Source of the DNA: Eledone cirrhosa
Lineage: Eukaryota > Mollusca > Cephalopoda > Octopoda > Eledonidae
Length of the DNA stretch: 64,000 nt
Reading direction: 5' to 3'
NCBI GenBank assembly: GCA_964016885.1
Contig: OZ024743.1
Coordinates: forward strand, 81,255,467-81,319,466
Below are positions 16,433-30,700 of the stretch, one piece after another; the first letter of the stretch is position 1, and each line of letters starts with the position of its first letter. A program made the translations under genes and the position numbers. The notes under the pieces are model-generated. The model was not told the origin of the DNA. It did no database searches and saw nothing but the letters and a program-made list of their open reading frames with translations.

Positions 16433-19400
16433 GTGTCATCTACCAACTGAACCTAACCCAAGTGTCATGTACCAACTGAATCTAACCCGAGTGTCATGTA
16501 CCAACTGAATCTAACCCGAGTGTCATGTACCAACTGAACTTAACCCTAGTGTCATCTACCAACTGAACCTAACCCAAGTGTCATGTACCAACTGAATCTA
16601 ACCCGAGTGTCATGTACCAACTGAATCTAACCCGAGTGTCATGTACCAACTGAACTTAACCCTAGTGTCATCTACCAACTGAACCTAACGCGAATGTCAT
16701 GTACCAAATAAACCTAACCTGAGTGTCATGTACCAACTGAAAATAACCCGAGTGTCATGTTCCAACTGAACATAACACGAGTGTCGTCTACCACCTGAAC
16801 CTGACCCAAGTGTCATGTAACAACTGAACCTAACCAGAATGTTATGTACCAACTGACCCTAACCCAAATGTCATGTACCTACTAAACCTAACCCGATTGT
16901 CATGTACAAACTGAACCTAACACAAGTGTCATGTACCAACTCAACCTAACCCGAGTGTCATGTAGCAATTGAACAGAACCCAAGTGTCATGTACCAACTG
17001 AACCTAAACCGAGTGTCATCTACCAACTGAACCTAACCTGAGTGTCATCTACCAATTGAACATAACCCAAGTGTCATGTACCAACTGAACCTAAACTGAG
17101 TGTCATCTACCAACTGAACCTAACCTGAGTGTCATCTACCAATTGAACATAACCCAAGTGTCATGTATCAACCTAACCTAACCCAAATGTCATGTACCAA
17201 CTGAACCTAACCCGAGTGTCATGTATCAACTAAACCTAACCTGCGTGTCATGTACCAGCTGAACCTAACCCGAATGTCATGTACCAACTGTACCTAACCC
17301 AAATGTCATGTACCAATTGAACATAACCCAAGGGTCATGTACCAACTGAACCTAACCCGAGTGTCATGTACCAACTGAACCAAACCCAAGTGTCATGTAC
17401 CAACTGAACCTAACCCGAATGTCATGTACCAAGTGAACCTAACCCAAGTGTCGTGTACCAACTGAACCGAGCCCGAATGTCATGTACCAACTGAACCTAA
17501 CCCCAGTGTCATGTACCAATTGAACTTAACCCGAGTGTCATGTACCGACTTAACCTAACGCGAGTGTCATGTACCAACTGAACCTAACCCGAGTGTCATC
17601 TACCAACTGAACCTAACGCGAATGTCATGTACCAAATAAACCTAACCTGAGTGTCATGTACCAACTGAACCTAACCCGAGTGTCATGTACCAACTGAACC
17701 TAACCCAAGTGTCATCTACCAACTGAACCTAACCCGAATGTCATCTACCAACTGAACCTAACCTGAGTGTCATGTACCAACTGAACCTAACCCAAGTGTC
17801 ATGTACCAACTGAACCTAACCCGAGTGTCATGTACCTACTAAACCTAACCCGATTGTCATGTACAAACTGAACCTAACACAAGTGTCATGTACCAACTCA
17901 ACCTAACCCGAGTGTCATCTACCAATTGAACATAACCCGTATGTCATCTACTAATTGAACATAACCCAAGTGTCATGTACCAACTAAACTTAACCTGAGT
18001 GTCATGTACTTTCTGAACCTAACCCGAATGTCATGTACCAACTGAACCTAACCCGAATGTCATCTACCAATTGAACATAACCAGAGTGTCATGTACCAAC
18101 TGAATGTAACACGAATGTCATGTACCAACTGAACCTAATCCGAGTGTCATGTACCAACTGAACCTAACCCAAGTGTCATGTACCAACTGAACCTAACCCG
18201 AGTGTCATGTACCAACTGAACCTAACCCGAGTGTCATGTACCAACTGAACCAAACCCAAGTGTCATGTACCAACTGAACCTAACCCGAATGTCATGTACC
18301 AAGTGAACCTAACCCAAGTGTCGTGTACCAACTGAACCTAGCCCGAATGTCATGTACCAACTGAACCTAACCCGAATGTCATGTACCAACTGAACCTAAC
18401 CCCAGTGTCATGTACCAATTGAACTTAACCCGAGTGTCATGTACCGACTTAACCTAACGCGAGTGTCATGTACCAACTGAACCTAACCCGAGTGTCATCT
18501 ACCAACTGAACCTAACGCGAATGTCATGTACCAAATAAACCTAACCTGAGTGTCAGGTACCAAATGAACCTAACCCGAGTGTCATGTACCAACTGAACCT
18601 AACCCAAGTGTCATCTACCAACTGAACCTAACCCGAGTGTCATGTACCTACTAAACCTAACCCGATTGTCATGTACAAACTGAACCTAACACAAGTGTCA
18701 TGTATCTAACCCGAGTGTCATGTACCAATTGAATATAACCCGTATGTCATCTACCAACTGAACCTATCCCTAATGTCATCTACGAATTGAACATAACCCA
18801 AGTGTCATGTACCAACTAAACTTAACCTGAGTGTCATGTACTTTCTGAACCTAACCCGAATGTCATGTACCAACTGCACCTAACCCGAATGTCATCTACC
18901 AATTGAACATAACCAGAGTGTCATGTACCAACTGAATGTAACACGAATGTCATGTACCAACTGAACCTAATCCGAGTGTCATGTACCAACTGAACCTAAC
19001 CCAAGTGTCATGTACCAACTGAACCTAACCCGAGTGTCATGTACCAACTGAACCTAACCCGAGTGTCATGTACCAACTGAACCTAACCCGAGTGTCATGT
19101 ACCAACTGAACCTAACCCGAATGTCATGTACCAATTGAACATAACCCAAGTGTCATGTACCAACTAAACCTAACCCGAATGTCATGTACCAACTGAACCT
19201 AAACCAAGTGTCACGTACCAACTGAACCTAACACGAATGTCATGTACCAACTGAACCTAACCCAAGTGTCATGTACCAAGTGAACCTAACCCGAATGTCA
19301 TGTACCAACTGAACCTAACCCAATTGTCATGTACCAGCTGAACCTAACCCCAGTGTCATGTACCAAGTGAACCTAACCCGAATGTCATGTACCAACTGAA

Positions 19401-19770
19401 CCTAACCCAATTGTCATGTACCAACTGAACCTAACCCAAGTGTCACGTACCAACTGAACCTAACACGAATGTCATGTACCAACTGAACCTAATCCAAGTG
19501 TCATGTACCAACTGAACCTAACCCAAGTGTCATGTACCAACTGAACCTAACCCAAGTGTCATGTACCAAGTGAACCTAACCCGAATGTCATCTACCAATT
19601 GAACATAACCCGAATGTCATGTACCAACTGAATGTAACACGAATGTCATGTACCAACTGAACCTAACCCGAGTGTCATGTACCAACTGAACCTAACCCGA
19701 ATGTCATGTACCAACTGAACCTAACCGGAGTGTCATGTACCAATTGAACCTAACCCAAGTGTCATGTACC
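16433..19770 (+). repeat. Higher-order satellite segment, partial copy C
   Basis: Matches copy B from about 13,657 onward. TGTTCCAACTGAACATAACA is at about 13,983 and 16,758, and GTACTTTCTG is at 15,170 and 18,003, then at 16,002 and 18,835. Copy B lacks two monomers that copy C and the segment near 9,740 retain, so copy C was not simply made from the present copy B. Confidence 0.7.
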
Positions 19771-22700
19771 GAATTAAACTAACCCAAGTGTCATGTACCA
19801 ACTGAACCTAACCCAAGTGTCATCTACCAACTGAACCTAACCCGAATGTCATGTACCAACTGAACCTAACCCGAGTGTCATGTACCAATTGAACCTAACC
19901 CGAGTGTCATGTACCAACTGAACCTAACCCGAATATCATGTACCAACTGAACCTAACCCAAGTGTCATGTACCAATTGAACCTAACCCGAGTGTCATGTA
20001 CCAGCTGAACCTAACCCGAATGTCATGTACTAAATGAACATAACCCAACTGTCATCTACCAACTGAACCTAACCCGAGTGTCATGTACCAACTGAACCTA
20101 ACCTGAATGTCATGTACCTACTGAACCTAACCCAAGTGTCATGTACCAACTGAACCTAACCTGAATGTCATGTACCTACTGAACCTAACCCAAGTGTCAT
20201 CTACTAATTGCACCTAATCCAAATATCATGTACCAACTGAACCTAATGCAAGTGTCATGTACCAACTGAACCTAACCCAAGAGTCATGTACCAATTGAAC
20301 CTAACCCGAATGTCATGTACCAACTGAACCTAACCCAATTGTCATGTACCAGCTGAACCTAACCCAAGTGTCATGTACCAAGTGAACCTAACCCGAATGT
20401 CATGTACCAACTGAACCTAACCCAATTGTCATGTACCAACTGAACCTAACCCAAGTGTCACGTACCAACTGAACCTAACACGAATGTCATGTACCAACTG
20501 AACCTAATCCAAGTGTCATGTACCAACTGAACCTAACCCAAGTGTCATGTACCAACTGAACCTAACCCAAGTGTCATGTACCAAGTGAACCTAACCCGAA
20601 TGTCATCTACCAATTGAACATAACCCGAATGTCATGTACCAACTGAATGTAACACGAATGTCATGTACCAACTGAACCTAACCCGAGTGTCATGTACCAA
20701 CTGAACCTAACCCGAATGTCATGTACCAACTGAACCTAACCGGAGTGTCATGTACCAATTGAACCTAACCCAAGTGTCATGTACCGAATTAAACTAACCC
20801 AAGTGTCATGTACCAACTGAACCTAACCCAAGTGTCATCTACCAACTGAACCTAACCCGAATGTCATGTACCAACTGAACCTAACCCGAGTGTCATGTAC
20901 CAATTGAACCTAACCCGAGTGTCATGTACCAACTGAACCTAACCCGAATATCATGTACCAACTGAACCTAACCCAAGTGTCATGTACCAATTGAACCTAA
21001 CCCGAGTGTCATGTACCAGCTGAACCTAACCCGAATGTCATGTACTAAATGAACATAACCCAACTGTCATCTACCAACTGAACCTAACCCGAGTGTCATG
21101 TACCAACTGAACCTAACCTGAATGTCATGTACCTACTGAACCTAACCCAAGTGTCATGTACCAACTGAACCTAACCTGAATGTCATGTACCTACTGAACC
21201 TAACCCAAGTGTCATCTACTAATTGCACCTAATCCAAATATCATGTACCAACTGAACCTAATGCAAGTGCATGTACCAACTGAACCTAACCAAAGAGTCA
21301 TGTACCAATTGAACCTAACCCGAATGTCATGTACTAAATGAACATAACCCTAGTGTCATCTACCAACTGAACCTAACCCGAGTCTCATGTACCAACTGAA
21401 CCTAACCCGGGTGTCATGTACCAACTGAACCTAACCCGAATGTCATGTACCAACTGAACCTAACCCAGTGTCATGTACCAACTGAACCTAACCCGAATGT
21501 CATGTACCAACTGATCCTAACCTGAGTGTCATGTACCAACTGAACCTAACCCAAGTGTCATGTACCAACTGAACCTAACCCGAGTGTCATCTACCAACTG
21601 AACCTAACCCGAGTGTCATGTCCCAACTGAACCTAACCTGAGTGTCATGTACCAATTGAACCTAGCCCGAGTGTCATGTACCAACTGAACCTAACCCAAG
21701 TGTCGTGTACCAACTGAACCTAACCCAAGTGTCATGTACCAACTGAATCTAACCCAAGTGTCATGTACCAACTGAACCTAACCCAAGTGTCGTGTACCAA
21801 CTGAACCTAACCCGAATGTCATGTACCAACTGTACCTAACCCGAATGTCATGTACCAACTGAATCTAACCCGAATGTCATGTACCAACTGAACCTAACCC
21901 GAATGTCCTGTACCATCTGAACCTAACCAGAGTGTCATGTACCAACTGAACCTAACCCGAGTGTCATGTACCAACTGAACCTAAACCAAGTGTCATCTAC
22001 CAATTGAACCTAACCCAAATGTCATCTACCATCTGAACCTAACCCAAGTGTCATCTACGAACTGAACCTAAACCGAGTGTCATGTACCAACTGAACCTAA
22101 ACCGAGTGTCATGTACCAACTGAACCTAACCAAAGTGTCACGTACCAACTGAACCTAACCCGAGTATCATGTACAAACTGAACCTAACCCGAATGTCATC
22201 TATCAACTGAACCTAACCCGAGTGTCATGTACCAACTGAACCTAACCCGAGTGTCATGTACCAACTGAACCTAACCCGAGTGTCATCTACCAACTGAACC
22301 TAACTCGAGTGTCATGTACCAACATAACCTAACCCCAATGTCATGTACCAATTAAACCTAACCCGAGTGTCATGTACCAACTGAACCTAACCCGAGTGTC
22401 ATCTACCAACTGAACATAACCCAAGTGTCATGTACCAATTGAACCTAACCCGAGTGTCATGTACCAACTGAACCTAACCCGAGTGTCATGTACCAACTGA
22501 ACCTAACCCAAGTGTCATGTACCAACTGAACCTAACCCGAGTGTCATGTACCAACTGAACCTAACCCGAGTGTCATGTACCAACTGAACCTAACACGAGT
22601 GTCATCTACCAACTGAACCTAACCGGAATGTCATGTACCAACTGAACCTAACCCGAGTGTCATGTATCAACTAAACCTAACCCGAGTGTCATGTACCAAC

Positions 22701-22939
22701 TGAACCTAACACGAGTGTCATCTACCAACTGAACCTAACCCGATTGTCATGTACCAATTGAACCTAACCCGAGTGTCATGTACCAACTGAACCTAACCCG
22801 AGTGTCATGTACCAACTGAACCTAACCCGAATGTCATGTACCAACTGAACCTAACACGAGTCTCATGTACCAACTGAACCAAACCCGAGTGTCATCTACC
22901 AACTGAACCTAACCCGAGTGTCATCTACCAACTGAAACT

Positions 22940-24780
22940 AACCCGAGTGTCATGTACCAACAGAACCTAACCCGAGTGTCATGTACCAATTGAACCTAAC
23001 CCGAGTGTCATGTACCAACTGAACCTAACCCGAATGTCATGTACCAATTGAACATAACCCAAGTGTCATGTACCAACTGAACCTAACCCAAGTCTCATGT
23101 CCCAACTGAACCTAACCCGAATGTCATGTACCAAATGAACCTAACCCGAGTGTCATGTACCAACAGAAACTAACCCGAGTGTCATGTACCAACTGAACCT
23201 AACCCGAGTGTCATGTACCAACTGAACCTAACCCAAGTGTCATGTACCAACTAAACCTAACCCGAATGTCATGTACCAATTGAACATAACCCAAGTGTCA
23301 TGTACCAACTGAACCTAACCCAAGTCTCATGTCCCAACTGAACCTAACCCGAATGTCATGTACCAAGTGAACCTAAGCCGAATGTCATCTACCAACTGAA
23401 CCTAACGCGAGTGTCATGTACCAACAGAACCTGACCCAAGTCTCATGTCCCAACTGAACCTAACCCGAATGTCATGTACCAAATGAACCTAACCCGAGTG
23501 TCATGTACCAACTGAACCTAACCCGAGTGTCATCTACCAACTGAACCTAACCCAAGTGTCATCTACCAACTAAACCTAACCCGAGTGTCATGTACCAACT
23601 GAACCTAACCCGAGTGTCATATACCAACTGAACCTAACCCAAGTGTCATCTACCAACTGAACCTAACCCGAATGTCATCTACCAATTGAACCTAACCCAA
23701 GTCTCATGTACCAACTGAACCTAACCCGAATGTCATGTACCAACTGAACCTAACCCGAGTGTCATGTACCAATTGAACCTAACCCGAGTGTCATCTACCA
23801 ACTGAACCTAACCCAAGTGTCATCTACCAACTAAACCTAACCCGAGTGTCATGTACCAACAGAAACTAACCCGAGTGTCATGTACCAACTGAACCTAACC
23901 CAAGTCTCATGTCCCAACTGAACCTAACCCAAGTGTCATGTACCAACTGAACCTAACCCAAGTCTCATGTCCCAACTGAACCTAACCCGAATGTCATGTA
24001 CCAAATGAACCTAACCCGAGTGTCATGTACCAACAGAAACTAACCCGAGTGTCATGTACCAACTGAACCTAACCCGAGTGTCATGTACCAACTGAACCTA
24101 ACCCAAGTGTCATGTACCAACTAAACCTAACCCGAATGTCATGTACCAATTGAACATAACCCAAGTGTCATGTACCAACTGAACCTAACCCAAGTCTCAT
24201 GTCCCAACTGAACCTAACCCGAATGTCATGTACCAAGTGAACCTAAGCCGAATGTCATCTACCAACTGAACCTAACGCGAGTGTCATGTACCAACAGAAC
24301 CTGACCCAAGTCTCATGTCCCAACTGAACCTAACCCGAATGTCATGTACCAAATGAACCTAACCCGAGTGTCATGTACCAACTGAACCTAACCCGAGTGT
24401 CATCTACCAACTGAACCTAACCCAAGTGTCATCTACCAACTAAACCTAACCCGAGTGTCATGTACCAACTGAACCTAACCCGAGTGTCATATACCAACTG
24501 AACCTAACCCAAGTGTCATCTACCAACTGAACCTAACCCGAATGTCATCTACCAATTGAACCTAACCCAAGTCTCATGTACCAACTGAACCTAACCCGAA
24601 TGTCATGTACCAACTGAACCTAACCCGAGTGTCATGTACCAATTGAACCTAACCCGAGTGTCATCTACCAACTGAACCTAACCCAAGTGTCATCTACCAA
24701 CTAAACCTAACCCGAGTGTCATGTACCAACAGAAACTAACCCGAGTGTCATGTACCAACTGAACCTAACCCGAATGTCAT
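22940..24780 (+). repeat. Satellite sub-block with an 870-bp (30-monomer) tandem duplication
   Basis: The rare variant ACCTAAGCCGAATGTCATCT occurs near 23,370 and again 870 bp later, near 24,240, flanked by the same series of variants (ACCAACAGAAAC, TCTCATGTCCC, CCTAACGCG). A third, edited copy with ACCTAACCCG follows near 26,180. The 870-bp spacing is exactly 30 monomers. Confidence 0.75.
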
Positions 24781-27700
24781 GTACCAACTGAACCTAACCC
24801 GAGTGTCATGTACGAATTGAACCTAACCCAATTGTCATGTACCAACTGAACCTAACCCGAGTGTCATGTACCAACTGAACTTAACCCGAATGTCATGTAC
24901 CAGATAAACCTAACCTGAGTGTCATGTACCAATTGAACCTAAACCAAGTCTCATGTACCAACTGAACCTAACCCGAGTGTCATATACCAACTGAACCTAA
25001 CCCAAGTGTCATCTACCAACTGAACCTAACCCGAGTGTCATCTACCAACTGAACCTAACCCGAGTGTCATGTACCAACTGAACCTAACCCGAGTGTCATG
25101 TACCAACTGAATCTAACCCGAGTGTCATGTACCAACTGAACCTAACCCGAGTGTCATGTACCAACTGAAACTAACCCGAGTGTCATGTACCAATTGTACC
25201 TAACCCAAGTCATCTACCAACTTAAACTAACCCAGTTGTCATTTACCAACTGAACCTAAACCAAGTGATATGTACCAACTGAACCTAACCCGAGTGTCAT
25301 GTACCAACTGAACCTAACCCGAATGTCATGTACCAAATGAACCTAACCCGAGTGTCATATACCAATTGAACATAACCCAAGTGTCATGTACCAACTGAAC
25401 CTAACCCAAGTCTCATGTCCCATCTGAACCTAACCCAAGGGTCATGTACCGACTTAACCTAACCCGCGTGTCATGTACCAACTGAATCTAACCCGAGTGT
25501 CATGTACCAACTAATCTTAACCCGAATATCATGTACCAACTGAATCTAACATGAGTGTCATGTACCAACTGAACCTAACCCGAAATTCATCTACCAACTG
25601 AACCTAACCCGAGTGTCATGTACCAATTGAACCTAACACGAGTGTCATGTACAAACTGAACCTAACCCGAGTGTCATGTACCAAGTGAACCTAACCCAAG
25701 TTTCGTGTACCAACTGAACCTGACCCGAATGTCATGTACCAACTGAACGTAACCCGAATGTCATGTACCAACTGAACCAAACCCGAGTGTCATCTACCAA
25801 CTGAACCTAACCCGAGTGTCATCTACCAACTGAAACTAACCCGAGTGTCATGTACCAACAGAACCTAACCCGAGTGTCATGTACCAATTGAACCTAACCC
25901 GAGTGTCATGTACCAACTGAACCTAACCCGAATGTCATGTACCAATTGAACATAACCCGAGTGTCATGTACCAACAGAAACTAACCCGAGTGTCATGTAC
26001 CAACTGAACCTAACCCGAGTGTCATGTACCAACTGAACCTAACCCAAGTGTCATGTACCAACTAAACCTAACCCGAATGTCATGTACCAATTGAACATAA
26101 CCCAAGTGTCATGTACCAACTGAACCTAACCCAAGTCTCATGTCCCAACTGAACCTAACCCGAATGTCATGTACCAAGTGAACCTAACCCGAATGTCATC
26201 TACCAACTGAACCTAACGCGAGTGTCATGTACCAACAGAACCTGACCCAAGTCTCATGTCCCAACTGAACCTAACCCGAATGTCATGTACCAAATGAACC
26301 TAACCCGAGTGTCATGTACCAACTGAACCTAACCCGAGTGTCATCTACCAACTGAACCTAACCCAAGTGTCATCTACCAACTAAACCTAACCCGAGTGTC
26401 ATGTACCAACTGAACCTAACCCGAGTGTCATATACCAACTGAACCTAACCCAAGTGTCATCTACCAACTGAACCTAACCCGAATGTCATCTACCAATTGA
26501 ACCTAACCAAGTCTCATGTACCAACTGAACCTAACCCGAATGTCATGTACCAACTGAACCTAACCCGAGTGTCATGTACCAATTGAACCTAACCCGAGTG
26601 TCATCTACCAACTGAACCTAACCCAAGTGTCATCTACCAACTAAACCTAACCCGAGTGTCATGTACCAACAGAAACTAACCCGAGTGTCATGTACCAACT
26701 GAACCTAACCCGAATGTCATGTACCAACTGAACCTAACCCGAGTGTCATGTACGAATTGAACCTAACCCAATTGTCATGTACCAACTGAACCTAACCCGA
26801 GTGTCATGTACCAACTGAACTTAACCCGAATGTCATGTACCAGATAAACCTAACCTGAGTGTCATGTACCAATTGAACCTAAACCAAGTCTCATGTACCA
26901 ACTGAACCTAACCCGAGTGTCATATACCAACTGAACCTAACCCAAGTGTCATCTACCAACTGAACCTAACCCGAGTGTCATCTACCAACTGAACCTAACC
27001 CGAGTGTCATGTACCAACTGAACCTAACCCGAGTGTCATGTACCAACTGAATCTAACCCGAATGTCATCTACCAATTGAACATAACCCGAGTGTCATGTA
27101 CCAACTGAACCTAACCCGAGTGTCATGTACCAACTGAACCTAACCCGAGTGTCATGTACCAACTGAACCTAACCCGAGTGTCATGTACCAACTGAAACTA
27201 ACCCGAGTGTCATGTACCAATTGTACCTAACCCAAGTCATCTACCGACTTAAACTAACCCAGTTGTCATTTACCAACTGAACCTAAACCAAGTGATATGT
27301 ACCAACTGAACCTAACCCAAGTGTCATGTACCAACTGAAACTAACCGGAGTGTCATGTACCAATTGAACCTAACCCAAGTGTCATGTACCGACTTAACCT
27401 ATCCCAAGTGTCATGTACCAACTGAACCTAACCCGAGTGTCACGTACCAACTGAACCTAACCCGAATGTCATGTACCAACAGAAACTAACCCAAGTGTCA
27501 TGTACCAACTGAACCTAACCCGAGTGTCATGTACCAACTGAACCTAACCCAAGTGTCATCTACCAACTGAACCTAACCCGAAGGTCATCTACCAATTGAA
27601 CCTAACCCAAGTCTCATGTACCAACTGAACCTAACCCGAATGTCATGTACCAACTGAACCTAGCCCGAGTGTCATGTACCAACTGAACCTAACCCGAGTG

Positions 27701-30700
27701 TCATGTACCAACTGAACCTAACCCGAGTGTCATGTACCAATTGAACCAAACCCAAGTCTCATGTACCGACTGAACCTAACCCGAATGTCATGTACCAACT
27801 GAACCTACCCCAAGTGTTATGTACCAACTGAACCTAACACGATTGTCATCTACCAACAGAACCTAACCCGAGTGTCATGTACCAACTGAACCTAACCCGA
27901 ATGTCATGTACCAATTGAACCTAACCCGAGTGTCATGTACCAACTGAACCTAACCCGAAAGTCATGTACCAACTTAAACTAACCCAAGTGTCATGTACCA
28001 ACTGGACCTAACCCGAGTGTCATGTACGAATTGAACCTAACCCAATTGTCATGTACCAACTGAACCTAACCCGAGTGTCATGTACCAACTGAACCTAACC
28101 CGAATGTCATGTACCAAATAAACCTAACCCGAGTGTCATGTACCAATTGAACCTAAACCAAGTCTCATGTACCAACTGAACCTAACCCGAGTGTCATCTA
28201 CCAACTGAACCTAACCCAAGTGTAATCTACCAACTGAACATAACCCGAGTGTCATCTACCAACTGAACCTAACCCGAGTGTCATGTACCAACTGAACCTA
28301 ACCCGAGTGTCATGTACCAATTGAACCTAACCCAAGTGTCATGTACCAACTGAATCTAACCCAAGTGTCATCTACCAACTGAACATAACCCGAGTGTCAT
28401 CTACCAACTGAACCTAACCCGAGTGTCATGTACCAACTGAACCTAACCCGAGTGTCATGTACCAACTGAAACTAACCCGAGTGTCATGTACCAATTGAAC
28501 CTAACCCAAGTCATCTACCGACTTAAACTAACCCAGTTGTCATGTACCAACTGAACCTAAACCAAGTGATATGTACCAACTGAACCTAACCCAAGTGTCA
28601 TGTACCAACTGAACCTAACCTGAGTGTCATGTACCAACTGAACCTAACCCGAATGTCATGTACCAACTGAACCTAACCCGAGTGTCATGTACCAATTGAA
28701 CCTAACCCGAGTGTCATGTACCAACTGAACCTAACCCGAGTGTCATGTACCAACTGAACCTAACCCGAATGTCATGTACCAATTGAACATAACCCAAGTG
28801 TCATGTACCAAGTGAACCTAACCCGAGTTTCATCTACCAATTGAACCTAACCCAAGTGTCATGTACCAAGTGAACCTAACCCGAATGTCATGTACCAACT
28901 GAACCTAACCCGAGTGTCATGTACCAACTGAACCTAACCCGAATGTCATGTACCAATTGAACATAACCCAAGTGTCATGTACCAACTGAACCTAACGCGA
29001 GTTTCATCTACCAATTGAACCTAACCCAAGTGTCATGTACCAAGTGAACCTAACCCGAATGTCATGTACCAACTGAACCTAACCCGAGTGTCATGTACCA
29101 ACTGAACCTAACCCGAATGTCATGTACCAACTAAACCTAACCTGAGTGTCATGTACCAACTGAACCTAACCTGAATGTCATGTACCAACTCAACCTAACC
29201 CGAGTGTCATGTACCAACTGAACCTAACCCGAGTGTCATGTATCAACTGAACCTAACCCAAATGTCATGTACCAACTGAACCTAACCCGAGTGTCATGTA
29301 TCAACTAAACCTAACCCGAGTGGCATGTACCAACTGAACCTAACCCGAATGTCATGTACCAATTGAACATAACCTAAGTGTCATGTACTAACTGAACGTA
29401 ACCCGAGTGTCATGTACCAACTGAACCAAACCCAAGTGTCATGTACCAACTGAACCTAACCCGAATGTCATGTACCAAGTGAACCTAACCCAAGTGTCGT
29501 GTACAAACTGAACCTAACCCGAATGTCATGTACCAACTGAACCTAACCCGAATGTCATGTACCAACTGAACCTAACCCCAGTGTCATGTACCAATTGAAC
29601 TTAACCCGAGTGTCATGTACCGACTTAACCTAACCCGAGTGTCATGTACCAACTGAACCTAACCCAAGTGTCATGTACCAACTGAACCTAACCCGAGTGT
29701 CATGTACCAACTGAACCTAACCCAAGGGTCATGTACCGACTTAACTTAACCCGAGTGTCATGTTCCAATTGAAACAAACCCGAGTGTCATCTACCAACTG
29801 AACCTAACCCAAGTGTCACGTACCAACTGGACCTAACCCAAGTGTCATCTACCATCTGAACCTAACCCGAGTGTCATCTACTAATTGAACCTAACCCGAG
29901 TGTCATGTACCAACTGAAACTAACCAAAGTGTCATGTACCAACTGAACGTAACCCAAGTGTCATGTACCAACTGAACCTAACCCAAGTGTCACGTACCAA
30001 CTGAACCTAACCCAAGTGTCATGTACCAACTGAACCTAACCCGAGTGTCATGTACCAACTGAACCTAACCCGAGTGTCATGTACCAACTGAACCTAACCC
30101 GAGTGTCATGTACCAATCGAACCTAACCCAAGTGTCGTGTACCACCTGAACCTAACCCAAGTGTCACGTACCAACTGAACCTAACCCAAGTGTCACGTAC
30201 CAACTGAACCTAACCCGAATGTCATGTACCAATTGAACCTAACCCGAATGTCATGTAAAAAACTGAACCTAACCCAAGTGTCATGTACCAACTCAACCTA
30301 ACCCGAGTGTCATGTACCAACTGAACCTAACCCGAATGACATGTACCTGCTGAACCTAACCCGAGTGTCATCTACCAACTGAATCTAACCCGAGTGTCAT
30401 GTATCAACTGAACCTAAACCGTGTGTCATCAACCAACTGAAACTAACCCGAGTGTCGTCTACCACCTGAACCTAACCCGAATGTCATGTAAAAATTGAAC
30501 CTAACCCGAGTTTTATGTACCAACTGAACCTAATCCGAATGACATGTACCAGCTGAACCTAACCCGAGTGTCATCTACCAACTGAATCTAACCTGAGTGT
30601 CATGTACCAACTGCACCTAACCCAAGTGTCATATACCAACTGAACCTAACCTGAATGTCATCTACCAATTGAACATAACCCAAGTGTCATGTACCAACTG